Below the pieces are notes generated by a model. It was not told where the DNA came from. It made no database searches and saw only the letters and a program-made list of their open reading frames with translations. From assembly GCA_950106755.1 (NCBI GenBank), contig OX467086.1, positions 11,984,001 to 12,048,000 of the forward strand: a stretch of 64,000 bases of DNA, written 5' to 3'. Below, one piece after another: positions 1 to 13,857 of the stretch. The stretch comes from Climacium dendroides. Taxonomy: Eukaryota; Streptophyta; Bryopsida; Hypnales; Climaciaceae. Every line of letters starts with the position of its first letter. Position 1 is the first letter of the stretch. The translations under genes and the position numbers were made by a program.

Positions 1-1946
1 ATAGTTGCCTAGTTGATACTCATAAGCTACAAAGAAGGAGCCAAAATTTTGTTGTATTAATTTGGAAAATATTGTATCATGCTAGGGAGGGAAAAAATGA
101 AAAAATAGGATAATAATGAAGTATTTATTAATTAAAAATTATAATTTTACTTGATTATCAAGAGCAATATGGTTAGGAGTCATCTTTATAGCCACAATAA
201 TTCCACAAAAGTTCAAATTTTTTTGGTTAGTTTTTGAACATTATGACAAAATCTTTTAGAAATAAATATCATCTATTTCATGGGTTTAATCTTTGATGTG
301 AAACTTTTATGTGCACATTTATTTTTTGAATTTTTTTTGACAAGTATAGAAACATCCATGTCTAATTTACAATTGAGACTTTGTAAGATATATATATTCC
401 AATAAAAGATAAGATTTTTTCCAATGTACAAACTACAAACTAATATGACATAAATTATTATTACAATAAGAATACCTTATCAATATGGTTGGTGTGTTTG
501 ATGAAAAATTATTATATAATTGGATGTCTAAAACTTTAGGATTTTGTTTTTCAAATCAAAAAGCTTGTGTAGAGGAATAAAAGCATTACAAAAAAAAATC
601 TACTTTCAGGATCAAATGATCCTTATCTTTAGAAAATAAATAAATATTTGACAAAGGTGTGTAGATCCTACTACTTATGATAGTCTAATTCCTTTTATTT
701 TTGTAGACCACTAGCAATGCTCACAATCATGATAGTCCACAATCAATTTTCTGAGTTTTTTTCTTAGAAAAACTTGATAATTTTAAGTGTATCAATGGTA
801 TATATTTTAAGATATGTAGTAGGGAAAATGCACTATATCATTCCAACTTCAAAATTCATAATTACTTCTATAAAAATTTGAAAATGTGCAATTATAGAAA
901 AAAATTAAAAAAATAAAAAATTTATAAAAAATTTCGCCCACATGATATTTTGGTGTACTACATAGGATTGGGGACTGAATTTTTTTATCAAATTTTTAAA
1001 AAAAAAAATTTTAGACCCCTAGATTTGTTTAGCTACTAAAAGTCATATAGCTTCCTATAGGGGCCAAATTTTCTCTGATGAAAAGCCAAAAAATGGTCTT
1101 TAGACGACATTTTGCACCTACAAGAGACAAAAAAAAATTTTGATTTTTTCATACAAAATTTGGAAACGTGGTTGAGTATTTTTTCAAAAAGATGATATTG
1201 AAAATCTTCTATTTGTCGTCTTGTTCACTTTTAAACATAGGAAGATATAGATCACCATGGTCCATAGAGTGCATTTTGATAACTTCTAGCTCTTCATCAA
1301 GAACTTCAAGGCATGTGAATATGGTGCCATGTTGACATCAAAACTATAGATCGTTAAGTTAATGTGGGGATTAATGTCCAAGTGATATCAAGTTTAACAG
1401 GTATGGGGTTAATGCCATCTTGGCTGTGGAATGGATTATCATTTTTGTGCTAAATGGGTGCTCAAAGGACTAGGCATATTTTTTATGCTAAAATTGGCTT
1501 AGATCAATGTCAGATAATTTTGATGTAAAAATTGCACTAGCTATGTTCTAAAACAACATGCAACTTAGACTATGATAGTATATCAACTAGGTTAATGATG
1601 AGAGGCTCTAGAATTATAGTAATCTAGTGTTGACTTCACACAATGTTAGAATGGCCGCAACTACAACACTATGTCTTTTGATGTTAAAATGGCACTACAA
1701 TTGTCATTAGATGAGGTTTTGGCATTGTAAAGGGCTATGAGTTCCCAAATTGTTGGAAACATGGGAATTGCACCAAGTCAGCCCCAATCAACAATCTAAC
1801 ATGGTAGAACTATTACCACATCAAATAAAAATATTTAATTAATTTTTAAAATTTTAAATGTTTTAATTTTTTAATTTAATACATTTAAAATTTTTTAATT
1901 AGAAAAAATTTCTAGCCAGTAGTAGGTTCCTAGTATGGAAAATACA
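1..1946. other. AT-rich intergenic DNA, no gene seen
   Basis: Very AT-rich sequence with homopolymer A and T runs. Stop codons are frequent in all six frames and I see no conserved protein segment, RNA gene or clear terminal repeat. Confidence 0.6.
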
Positions 1947-2218
1947 TCACAAAGTTTAGACCCTACGATTTGTCAACAATTATCATGTGGTTATCATTGT
2001 TCTATAGGTTTGCATGTTAATTACAATTTATCGCATCATTACAATGCATTACTTTGCATCGTTACGATGCAATTGCAAGTAATGCATTGTAACAATGCAA
2101 CAACGATGCGAAGTAATGCATTGTAATGATGTGAAAAATTGTAATTAATGTACAAACCCATGAAACAACAATAACCACATGATAACTATTGACAAACCAT
2201 AAGATCTAAACTTTGTGA
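1947..2218. mobile_element. Foldback (long inverted repeat) element, about 272 bp
   Basis: The two halves are imperfect reverse complements over roughly 110 bp each. The left arm begins TCACAAAGTTTAGACC and the right arm ends with its near-complement GATCTAAACTTTGTGA. The centre contains several nested copies of AATGCATTAC and GTAATGCATT, so it can fold into alternative cruciforms. A short open frame on the plus strand inside it is a by-product of the repeats. The class is unknown. It is probably a non-autonomous foldback or MITE; no target duplication is evident. Confidence 0.65.
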
Positions 2219-5200
2219 AGTAGGCTTGAAATGACCCTTAAATGCAATTGAAAATCATCTAGCTAGAACAAGATTAAATTTTTAGCATTGATGATGATAG
2301 TAATAGTAATTAATATGTTTTTGATGCTAAAATGGCTTTGAAATGCTAATGTAATGACAACATGTAATTTTTACATGGACACCATATGCTTTAGATGCTA
2401 ACATGATGCCAATTGCATTAAAATGAGATACATCAACTTTGGTTAACTTTTGATGCTGAATTAGTATAAAAAATTGTACTAACATTACATTCCAATATTA
2501 TAGTGGCACAAAGAGAGTAGTAAATTGCCACCATCAATGTGAAGCACAATTGTTCATATGAATGGTCATTTCTAAAAAGTTGAACCTAAAATTCACATAT
2601 TGTCTCCATCTACAAATAGCCTATTTGAAGTACATGCATTCTATACCATAAACCCTTGGTCATATTTAAAATGCAAAATAATCATCTACTTGTCTCCATG
2701 TGCCACCATCAGTTCCTCATGTGCCTTTAAGTAATATGTCTTCATTCTCACTTGTAGTGAAATGATACTGAAATTAGTCAATAACACCAACATATAAAAC
2801 ATACACACAAGTCTAATTAGAGCTACTATAGTCCAATGTTGGAAGAAAATTAGAAAATATATTGAACCAAACAAGAGTTTCAATACATGATATATAGAAA
2901 AGACTAGTCAAAATTGTTTTCCCCCATTTGTTTGTAAGTCAACAAGTTTTGTTGTAGAATCATATTGAGTTGATAAAAAAATATCATGAAATTGTGACAG
3001 GCCAAGTAGAGTAGAACAATATACAATACATATTGGCTATTCCATTGCACAAAGTATAGACATATGTAATGTATAATCAACTTATATATTTCTCAAACAT
3101 CCATAGAAAATACTTTCCTATAAAAAAAGTATGCAATAAATAAGGGCTTCAAGAAGTACTTCATAAATATTACCATAATATGAAAAGGTTACAAATTGAT
3201 AAATTATAAAATAAATTAAAACAAATGGAAGTTTAAATATTGTTTTAAGCAATACAAATATTAAGGTTCAAGATTGGCCAACCAAATTAGCCATAGCTTT
3301 AGCTGATCAATTGATAATATTAATTCATTTCATGTTATTGACCTCTTCCAATGCCATGCATTTCCAACATGCCATCATTCTACAATTTTCCATTGTTTTT
3401 TGTGCCTCAAGGTTACTACCTACTATAGCTAATGAAAGAACATGAAATAATCATCCTCCTTATTCTAATGTAATCTCAATTAGTGCATCAATATCATATG
3501 TCTCACCATATATGGCTTTACTACCAAAAAGGTTATGACATCCATCGGAATTGATCATTACCCTCCAAACATCACTTGCATAATTATTTCCAAATCATGT
3601 TATTGGACAATAAAATATAATCAATTAAAACATTCAAACTATTGCAATAGGGAGAAAATTTGCATAGATACTACACTTGCATTTAGTTCTTCCATCTTGG
3701 CTTCTTAATATGCAATTTTTTCAAGAGTGGCATTATTGAGCAAAATTAGAACACCTAAGAGCCAAAACAACTCTATTTTTATTATGCCTATAAAATTTGA
3801 TCTCTGATTAGAAAATGTCCTAGTAACTATGGATCTAATGCTATGTGCTAAAGGTCTAGATTCATTCCATATCTTCATAAATGCAACACTAACTACAACA
3901 TCTTCATCAATCTCAAAAGACATAAAGATAGCTTCCATCATCATATCAATTGAAGGAAATGTAGTTGAAAAATCATAAACACCAAAAAGGACTTTGTTGA
4001 TGATCCCTAGGAACTTTGCCTACAAAAAATAACGTAGAATGAAACTACCAAACCATTTTAGTTATTATGCCAAAATTTATTTATAAAAGATATTTTTTAA
4101 ATGAAGCCTACTTCATTCTAATAAAGTAAGAAATGTCTCCTTTATTGTGAAACATTACCTTGATCTTGATAATGTTTAGATAATCAAGAATTCCCTCACT
4201 CTTCTAGAAGGCCGCTTTTAAAGCATTTGTTGCTAATTTTAAAAACGATTGACACTCAAAAAGGGAATCCTTGTACTTTTTTGCATTGCTTCAAGATTTT
4301 TGAAATTCTAAATCTGGTAATAAGCTTCGGTTCTATCAATACAAGTTGGAGCTATGCCAATCGTAGAAGCTTCAAGTACCCTTTCTACACAAGTTCTGTC
4401 AAAGTTTTCATATTCATATGCATCTGTTGGTTGTAGAGCATGGAATCCTTGATTTTTGGATCTTTTATGTCCAAGATTTGAAATACCTTGCTCACCACTA
4501 TTACCAAAGTTGAGGTCATCACCTAGCATCAATAAAATCAACACATATTATATTTAGTAATTTCAAATGCCCATAAAATGATTTAATAGAAAATAGACAC
4601 CTAATCACTATCTTTTATATATTTGAGGATAGATAATGGAAACGGAATTTTACATTCCAGTAGAATAGGTTGGATAGGTGAGGACAAAATTAGATTTTTT
4701 TGTTCGTGGTCTACCACCTTTCAAGTGGCAAACTTCTTCCAACAACGACACTACATGCTTTTCAACATCAAGACATTGGCTTTCTATCCTTAGGTGGGGC
4801 AATTGTTGTCTTCTACTGCTACCAACTTTTTTAAACTTAATCCGTGCTTCTTGTGACATCCGTTGAGTCATCTCAAATTCTAAATTCAATAAAATCATTG
4901 AGTTCTAATTATCAAAAACAAAAAATTCTATACTTTAATGATGTAGGAACAACCACCATCACTACTATGAATGGTAGCATTTTCAAAGTGAAACAGTCCA
5001 ACAATCCTATACCTGTTGCAATGATATGAACAAAAAGTATTACAAACTTTACTCTACATTTCCATAGTATATGGTAAGTTCACTAAGTATAGCCATCTCT
5101 TAAATTCATTTTCAAATTTTATTTCCAACCATACATCATATAAATCATTGAAGTACTAAAATTTCAATACCTAAATAATAGAGTATGTATAAAACCAAAA

Positions 5201-8200
5201 TTATAAAAAATCAAACTACTATAATGGAACTCATAGAATTGATAGATTCAGATGTAGATTATTTGAATCATCCAACAATTCAAAATGAAGTTGCCATGAG
5301 ATGTGTCTAATTTTAAAAATAAACAAAAAAAAATTGTTATTAATTATGAACAAAAAAAAATCCAAACATGGCATTGTAATTTTTTAACAATAATAATATA
5401 TACTAAATTAAGCTATGACAAATTAAGGTCTAGATTTTTACAATAGTAGGTTAGGGATAACGGAGCAACTTCTATATCCTTAGTTTTTGCTACAATGGCT
5501 TGTAGTTAGTATGAATTAGGATCTCCATATACTCTATCCTCACCTATGCAAGAGTAGATGCTAAACATTTGCATTGATTATAGAAATTTGAGAATGATTA
5601 ACAATTTACACATGACCTTTTGACTCTAATAGTATCTCAAAAGTGTATCACATATATTTGTATTCTATGCTTCCAATGCGAGCATATCTTTTATAGCATA
5701 GGCAAAAAAATTTGTAATATGCAAATAGATTTTGAATACAAATAATTGAGCAACATTCTTTATGCAACTTGTATGGGCGTTAAAGAAGGTCTTCTTGAAA
5801 TACTATACAATGTATATATATATATATACTAAAGTTGGCATTGAACTATATACATAGAGTTGAAACTTACCACATGAATGAACGACACAATTATGCAAGA
5901 AGAATATAGTTCGACACATAGAAGTCTGCAAGTGAATAAGGACAAATGAAAGCATTGCAATAGATGATGTATTTATTGCAGCTGCCAACTTGTAAGGATG
6001 AACAAGTAACCTTTTAACACATCTACAATATAGGAATCCAACACTACAAATACCATATACAAAAAATATTGTAGCTATATTGAAGTTTAAATGATTGCCA
6101 ACCCTTGTAGTATACCTATCAAAGATTTATATTTAGAATAGATTTTAGAGGACTTGCCATTTGAAATTCTAAACTCTAAAGGAATTAAAAAAAACTCTAC
6201 ACCATAACAATACATTTTAATATATAACAACTATTTCTATTAGCTGCTTAAGCCTTCATAGTGTATTAATCATTTATTGTTTGGTAAAAAAATTCTACAT
6301 GGTATACCAACATTTTTTACCATCTTATTATTGGTAAAAAAATTAAGAAATATAGATTGAAGCACCAACTACAATGATCCTATGGAATTGTTAATTTTAT
6401 GATTTTATTAAATTTAATTAAATCTACATTTAGTTTGCTCTTAAGCACTCAAGTGACCATTTATTGGTCACTATCCAACTTTGGGCTGCATTTTTTCGCA
6501 GAAAATAATTTAAATTTTTTTTTAATGAGGTGTTGCAAATTAGATTGGGTTGTCTTTTAATATTTATATTTAAAACTAAAATTTCTATGGTCAAGTAAAA
6601 ATTATAAAGGAAATAGCACAAAGTATTTAGAATTTTTTTAAGTTGAAAAATTTACTATTTGAAGAGTGTATTCATGTTTTCATAACTAGATCCTATGAAT
6701 TTTTCACAAATCAATAGAAACCACAATTTTGACCAATCCAAAAAAATTCAAACACTAAATACAAAAATTGTATTTTGGGTGAATTTTTAAAAGTTATATC
6801 TTCAAAATTCATTTAAAAATAATATAAAAATATTTTTATAATGAAGATGGTACAAATGTTTTCAACTTTTTGTGCTTCACATTATTTTTTTGATGCAAAC
6901 TTCAAAAAGTTATAGAACCTATATTTTATAACACAATTTTGTTTTAATCGAACCCCATGGGCTTTTAGAAGTTAATGATATTAGAAATTACTATAGGAAG
7001 AAAAAAATACAAATAATATGATATAGCATAATATATTTTGGTACACAACTCCAAAGTACATCAAAGTTGTATTACCTATACTATTAGGATGTATAGACCT
7101 AATTAGATTCTATATCACAACTACTAATCCAAATCATTATGAGCTTAGTATAAACATTGTAGAACATTTCGCTTTTCAAAATGGAATACCATCTAAAAAA
7201 TGACTTCTAATAAAGTACAATGCCAAACTGTCCGTTCTCCCCAATGGTCTTCGTACAATGCCAAAGCTTAGAAGCTTTGTACAAGGCTCTGTATAGCATA
7301 ACATCACCAATGTAAGGTATGGTGAATAATTTAACCCTCGGTAAATAAAAATTTCCACATTTGACTTCATTTCCACATTTGTTTTTAGTACCTAAAAATA
7401 ATAATAGATTAAATACCTAATTCAAAGTATTAGAATATAACACGTAGAATAATAAAACATACATTGAAAAATAAAAAATAAAAACATAAAATGGGTGCCA
7501 AACTAAATAAAAAATCCATAAGAAACATCATTTGAATCCGTATGGATGTTGCAATGATAGTTTCTAGTGACATTTATAGTGATAAATAATGTATTCACAA
7601 TGATAATACTGTCTTTTTTACCAATGCCTTTGTCATACAAAACATCATATAAATGCTTGAAAACCTCCACAAACTGCACCTTCAAATGGTTGCATATCAT
7701 TGTACACAATTGATAGCATCGATGCACATCATGACAAAACTTGAAAAATCAATGCACATAATCTAAGTTTATATATAATGAAAATATTGAATAAAAAATT
7801 ATACTTCAACATTAAAGTAAATAAACTAATCCCCCCATAGGCTTATCAAAATCCAAAAGTCATGATTTGTTTATTTCATTTCTCCACATTTCCTTTGGTC
7901 TCTAGAAATGCCTTCAATTCAATTATGGCTATAAGTGCATTGCAACTAAAAAAACCATATACCAATAGGAAATGGAATATACACCTTTAGGAATCAAAGA
8001 ACTAATATGCTCAAAGTCATCACACTCCTCCAACATGTATTCCTTAGCTCAATATACCTTGGACCTAATTCTCTAAACTCTCTGTATCACATTAGGCTTT
8101 TCACTTCTAGAATACCAAACCTGAGATTCTAAAAGTATATTAGGATATTTTGGAGGAACCTACAAGGTGTACATCAAAAAAATGTTTATTTATCTTTTTC

Positions 8201-9250
8201 ACATCAAGTGTGATGTCACTTTTACCACTCTCTCTACAACCATAGGTCTTTTCTTTTTGAATAGGAAACATACCATGTTCTTCAAAAAATGAAGCATAGA
8301 GATGTAGTTTCTCCAACTAGTGGTACATCTTCCCTACATAGTGATGATTGGATGCTTTTGAATTTGGTATAGAGCACTTACAAAACAAGCACTAGTGCTT
8401 TCTTGAATCTTTCACATCAACCTCTCTCTATAGTTGAGTTTTTTTCTTTTTTGCCTTGGACTTACTCCTTTTTCCATTCTATATAATAGAGTCAAAAATA
8501 TAGATTTAAATAATATTAAATGTTATATTTGGTCAACTCAATGCAAATTGTTGATGCTAATGTACTAGAAGAATTAATTTTCAAAAATATGAAAAAAAAA
8601 ATGCTTCGAAGCATTTTGTAACATCCAAAGTTTAATTAGAGCGTTACTTAGATGATGCAACATTCCTTCTCCATACTTTGAACAACAATTCTATTCTAAG
8701 AAGACCTCAAAGCATTTTGAGTCACTACCAACAAAAATTGCAACACTCCTCAATGACCATAGTACAACCATTGCTCTTAAAGTCCCTTTTAACACAAGGT
8801 AATCAATATTTTTAACTACTACGGTAATGGAAACAACAAGTGCCCTAGCACCTATGAATGTTGAGTGTGCAAAAGGATTAAGTGAGCTAACCTTCAAGAG
8901 TTCAAGACTTACTCTATTATTGCCAATATTTAATCAAAGGCAACAGCTATAATTTCTAGTAGTAGGAAGATCAATTTCCTTTTTACACCAACCTTTGTGA
9001 CCCAACAAAAAACCTAATTATGTGGGTGCCAACTTAGATAGAGGAGCAAAAGAATGCACTAATAAATAGATAAGTTATATGGTAGCAAAGAAAAAATACT
9101 CTATCTAATATGAATAGCATCATTAACGAATGCAAGCATTCCATCCAACTTAAAGAACATCAACAAGAGATGCAATGTTGCCGAGTAGAGAGGTTTGCCT
9201 CAGAAAATCACAGGGATTCTAGCTATAACAAGAAATAGTTTGCTAAGAAT
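2219..9250. other. AT-rich intergenic DNA with possible decayed coding relics
   Basis: No intact gene is recognised. Short minus-strand open segments at 3705-3944, 4308-4544, 4650-4898, 7503-7727 and 8691-8897 have somewhat protein-like composition but show no known domain and are separated by many stops. The stretch could be an old transposon on the minus strand; I cannot assign it. Confidence 0.4.
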
Positions 9251-9256
9251 TTTAGT

Positions 9257-9342
9257 CGAATCTTCAAGTCTTCAAGTCTTCAAGTTTTTGAATCTTCAAA
9301 TCTTCAAATTTTCAAGTTTTTGAATCTTCAAATCTTCAAATT
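9257..9342. repeat. TCTTCAAG-type microsatellite with a duplicated 32-bp unit
   Basis: Short runs of TCTTCAAG and TCTTCAAA are followed by two adjacent copies of a 32-bp unit that starts TCAAGTTTTTGAATCTTCAA, at 9280 and 9312. It is a simple tandem repeat with no coding signal. Confidence 0.75.
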
Positions 9343-9698
9343 ACTTTCTATTGGCCTATTCTATTGGTGACTTTATATGGATTCAAGGGTTAAGGTAGGT
9401 AATAAAAAGCATAAGCCTTGAATGGATAAAATGAGATGGCCAGACCACAAGTCAAACCATCCGGAAGATTGACTCCTAAATTTCAAACCCATGGTGATCA
9501 ATAAACGTGCTTCACTAATGGAAACAACAACAAAATACAACCAAGTGGGTGATCAATCCCACTTTGTCATCTCTACAACACAAAAGAGGCTAAACAATGG
9601 TTTCATCCATACTGCCTGCAATAAAAAAGTTTAGAAGGAAAAATAAGCCACAAGCCACAACACACAAGTCTTCAAAGTCTCCTTTATTTTCCATACGC

Positions 9699-9957
9699 CA
9701 AACTACAAACTACAAACTCCAAATTCCAAACTCCAAATTCCAAACTCCAAATTCCAAATTCCAAATTCCAAATTCCAAATTCCAAACTCGAAATTCCAAA
9801 CTCCAAACTCCAAACTCGAAATTCCAAACTCCAAACTCCAAACTCGAAATTCCAAATTCCAAATTCCAAACTCCAAACTCGAAATTCCAAACTCTAAACT
9901 CTAAACTCCAAATTCCAAACTTCAAACTCCAAATTCCAAATTCCAAACTCCAAAATC
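9699..9957. repeat. Heptamer minisatellite, 37 consecutive 7-bp units
   Basis: The region reads as 37 successive units of consensus (C/G/T)AAA(C/T)TC, with no insertion or deletion over 259 bp. Unit variants are CAAACTC, CAAATTC, GAAATTC, TAAACTC and CAAACTA. Because 7 is coprime to 3, each strand reads through the array without stops and generates heptapeptide-repeat open frames on both strands. These are artefacts of the repeat, not genes. Confidence 0.9.
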
Positions 9958-10355
9958 CAACTCTTATTCTTTGGTTCAACTTTGGTGTGGTACCACCAAT
10001 GATCTATGCACTCAAATGAGATGTATAATAGATTTTTGGAAAGTTTACATAATTCTCTACTACTCTTTCAAAATTCAAATCAAACTAACATTATGTCCAT
10101 CTTTTATGGCCACTCAAAATTTTGGCTTTTAAAATTGAAGGTAGCTGAACTTTTTTTCACTACTATACTTACAACTCACTCATAAATGCTCCAAATACAA
10201 CTAATGTCCAAATGTTTGAGGAGCCATATTGTGTTGATTTTTGAGAATTTTTAAATGAAAATCAGAAGAATTTTGTATCATGTTGTCATCTTTCTAAAAA
10301 GTTCTCTTTTTCTTGAATTGAAATTGTGAGTTGAGATTTATACTAGTTTAAGTGG

Positions 10356-10495
10356 AGGAAGGTCTGTTGCCTCCTATGTGAAGGGACAAAGACATCAACT
10401 TACCATAGAAGAGGAACATGTCTTTGATTTAAAATGAAATTTGAAAAAATTGTGAAAATTTTTGTCCCTTCACATAGGAGGCAACAGACCTTCCT
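10356..10495. repeat. Perfect 35-bp inverted repeat (hairpin, 70-nt loop)
   Basis: Bases 10356-10390 are exactly reverse-complemented at 10461-10495. The arm begins AGGAAGGTCTGTTGCCTCCT. The 70-nt loop is AT-rich. The arms are far more GC-rich than their surroundings. No flanking duplication is visible. It could be a young MITE, a foldback or a small-RNA hairpin precursor. Confidence 0.85.
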
Positions 10496-12352
10496 ACATT
10501 GGTGATCTTACTACCAAGCTATTGGAACAACCATATGGATAAGAAGAGTTGAATTAGACAATTTGTTTTGCAACTATTGAGCATCTCACACCTAGCTCAT
10601 TTAACCTTATAATTACTCAAGGTACAATTTAGATCTCTCCTCATCTTCAAAATTTGCATCTATATCCTAGCCTTCACTACTTGTTGATTCCATTGACAAC
10701 ATTGTGGTAGATTGTTATATTACAACTATAGACTGTAATTAGCTATAATGTATTTCAAGTTGATCAACTCCAATACTAAAGTGAGAAAACAAACATTTGG
10801 AACACTCGCTTCACTGTACAAATGAAATTGTATCCTAATCTTGTGAAACTACTCATTTTTCCTTCAATTTGCATACAAAGTGAACATTGCATGCTTCCTA
10901 AACAATCAACTTTGTTAGCAAATCAAGCAATATTTAATTAAGCCTAATGGCGCATCATTAAAGCCTAATTTGGGTTAATCATTGATAAATTGTTGTCATT
11001 TTTTTCTTAACTACATTCAAACAAGTACCCATCTCACATAGATATTTGTCTAATCTAGGATGAGTCTTACTAAGTTATCCAATAAATGAGTGCATAAATT
11101 TCAATACGGAAATACTAAAATGGTCTCTTTTGTAAATGCCTATATTGATAAAACCCCTAAAATGGGTTGTTTCACTTCACTTCCTTTGAAACCAACTAGC
11201 CATTTTTCTAAAGTGTTAAGTAAGCACTAAAGATTGAAGTGGACGTTCTATTTTATTGTGCTAGAATAGATATTCCCTCCATCCTACATTTAGTACCTTG
11301 TCAAACCTCATGTTTTTTCAAGGGTATTTTGAGGTCATATGAAGACTTTTTCTATCCATTTTTATTTAGGTTAAATGCAATGATCACTTGCAATATTTTT
11401 CATTGATTCTAGTAATATAAATTTTGGAGATTTTTGAATTTATGCTTTCATAAAGTGATTAATGAAATTGGTGTTGAATATTTTCAACAAAGCAATCAAT
11501 ACTTATTTTGAGATGGAAGGAGTATTTTGCAATGTCATTTACTTTATAAGTAATATTGTATTGATTCTATGCTATTACTATAGGATAAACCAATGTAGTA
11601 AAGTGACCCTAGTATGTGATGCAAGAAATTGATGGCTTCATCAAGAAAGTTTGATGTACTACAAATGACAAAGATAGGAAAAATCATTGTAAGAAAATTT
11701 ACATCATTGCCCTATTTTATCACTATAAAGTCTTAGAAATCATGTAACAATTCAATGATTATGAGGCTTTATAGCATTGAAAAGCATGAAATCTTCTATT
11801 CATTCTATTGATTACAAGTCACAAACTAAATTTTGAATGCCCATAACTTTTACTTACCATATTCAAACAACACATAATTGGGTACATTAAATTATGATAT
11901 TAGAAGAATCTAGACATAAGATGCTTATATTTGAAAATAATGTTTCCTTCCTAGACTTATATGAATTGATTCAAAACCTTGTACTAAAATCACTATGTAC
12001 GAAGTGATCAAGCCAATCACAACATTGAACAATGAACAATTTTTTTTCAATATAATTGAATTTACTTCATCTATGATGTAGTTCTCACAATAAGCTCTTG
12101 AAACATTCATAATCCATACCATAGATGCTAGCTCTCTTAGAGCTTCCCCAATGGGATTGCTATTAATGGACAATAATTGCAATGGGCATATGAATCCCAT
12201 TCAACAAATTAATTTTAGATTCCAATGCAACCAATGACAAACCTTAGAAGTTCTTAGAGTCGTCATATTCATCTAGAGCATGCCAAAAATCTTGTATTAT
12301 TTGACAAAAATTATGTTGTAAAAGGTCATAATTTTTGTAATACAATTCAATC
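10496..12352. other. AT-rich intergenic DNA, no gene seen
   Basis: No conserved protein or RNA segment was seen. A 91-codon minus-strand open frame at 11925-12200 resembles nothing I recognise. Confidence 0.5.
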
Positions 12353-12505
12353 CACTACAAGAAAATGGGGGTATAAATGACTTGTCCACTATGACTGCAC
12401 CGACAACAATGACTGCAAAATGATTGCAAGATGACTATTTTGCAGTCATTGTTGTCAGTGCAATCATAATGGACAAGTCATTTATACCCCCATTTTCTTA
12501 TAGTG
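12353..12505. mobile_element. CACTA-like MITE, 153 bp near-perfect hairpin
   Basis: Starts CACTACAAGAAAATGGGGGT and ends with the complementary form finishing TTTTCTTATAGTG. The arms are 69 bp each, with four mismatches between them, around a 15-nt loop. The CACTA terminus is the hallmark of CACTA/En-Spm elements, which make 3-bp target duplications. The flanks here are ATC and ATT, so the duplication is imperfect or lost. Confidence 0.8.
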
Positions 12506-13857
12506 ATTGAAGGAGAATGTAAAAGGGCCAAGATTCATAGAGATGTTGATGTAGTTGTGTTTGTGTAATTGCATTAGGTCCATTCTTGGGAGGAGATTTG
12601 TATTCTTGCCCACTCAACAAAGATTCTTGTAGTCACCATCCATTTGTAGTTTGCCAAAGCATTCTTAGAGCATCTTCTATGGTCCTTTAAATTTGGCCCT
12701 CCTAACCAATTGGCGTTTGAGGCATGTATGAGAACCCTTGCAATGTAGCTCAAAGCCACAACACTTCATTCTACAATAACGAAAAAGATGAAGGCAAGAG
12801 GACCGATTTTACAATAAAAGAAAATCAACATACAATCATAACAATATTTTGTTTTGTCTTTCCTATTGAAGGGCAATCATGAGAATTGAACATGCTTGAT
12901 GTCAATGGCACGTAGGGCAAGAAAAATCTCATTCCTTCCAAAGCTTGTTGAACTTTCAAATTGACATTCCAAGCAACCATTTGAAGAGCCATAGAAGATG
13001 CTCTAGAGTTCAAGGAATAAAATGTATTGGTCATAAAAAAGTATATTAGATTGTCCCTTTCATTATTGATTCCTTGACCAAGCTTGCGCCTTTTGTTGCC
13101 ATGCTTGTAAAGTTGGATCCTTGTTTTGAGAGAGAATGGCATCTAGATTTGGGCAAAATAATTGTACCACCATGCTTGTAGGTAGAAAATTAGGTACATT
13201 GTGAGGGAAAAATAACAAAATCTAAATAGAGAGATCTATTTTACAAAGTTTGGTTATATAAAGCCTCACATTGACCTCTTCATTGATCATATTTTGTTAT
13301 TTAATGGGATGTTCATTAAAATGAAAGATATCTATATGAATATTTCCTATATATCTATGCAATAGAATTTTTAAAATTCATTACCAATGTTTTTCAATGA
13401 ATTATCATATTCAACCATAAATATTAAATGAAACAATTCATCAAAAGTAAATTTTTACTTTTTTGAAACTAATGTTTGGTATGCCTAATTGGACTTGAAT
13501 AAGAATTGAATGTTAATTATGCAAGACAAACAATGCCAATTGTATTCAATATTATGCAAAATTCTTTAAATGGCACAATACATAGTTTGTAAGATTATTA
13601 CACCCTATTATAACATACCATCATACCAAGATTACTTTGAGCTTGAACAATTGCAAGCCACTAAGTGACAAGGATGCAAAGATACACTCTTTTCTATTAA
13701 CATCACCTAGGGACAAATGGTCCTCTACATGCCAAACTTCACATGTGGTAGTTATTGAATAAGATGTGTACACATGACAAGTGTATTCAAAGAATATAGA
13801 GGATATCAAAGGATATAGAAGAAATCACATAGTATCATTACAAAGATTTGAGTGTAA
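12506..13857. other. Intergenic DNA, no gene assigned
   Basis: Two minus-strand open segments (12574-12759 and 12825-13142) lack any recognised domain, start context or splice continuity. They are treated as chance or as relics. Confidence 0.4.

Noticed and set aside
9597..10019. 140-codon open frame with NSKFQTP-like heptapeptide repeats
   Set aside because: It is a direct consequence of the stop-free 7-bp satellite. The opposite strand is equally open.
12825..13142. 105-codon minus-strand open frame as a gene
   Set aside because: No domain, no ATG in good context, no splice partner; adjacent minus-strand segments are in unrelated frames with stops.
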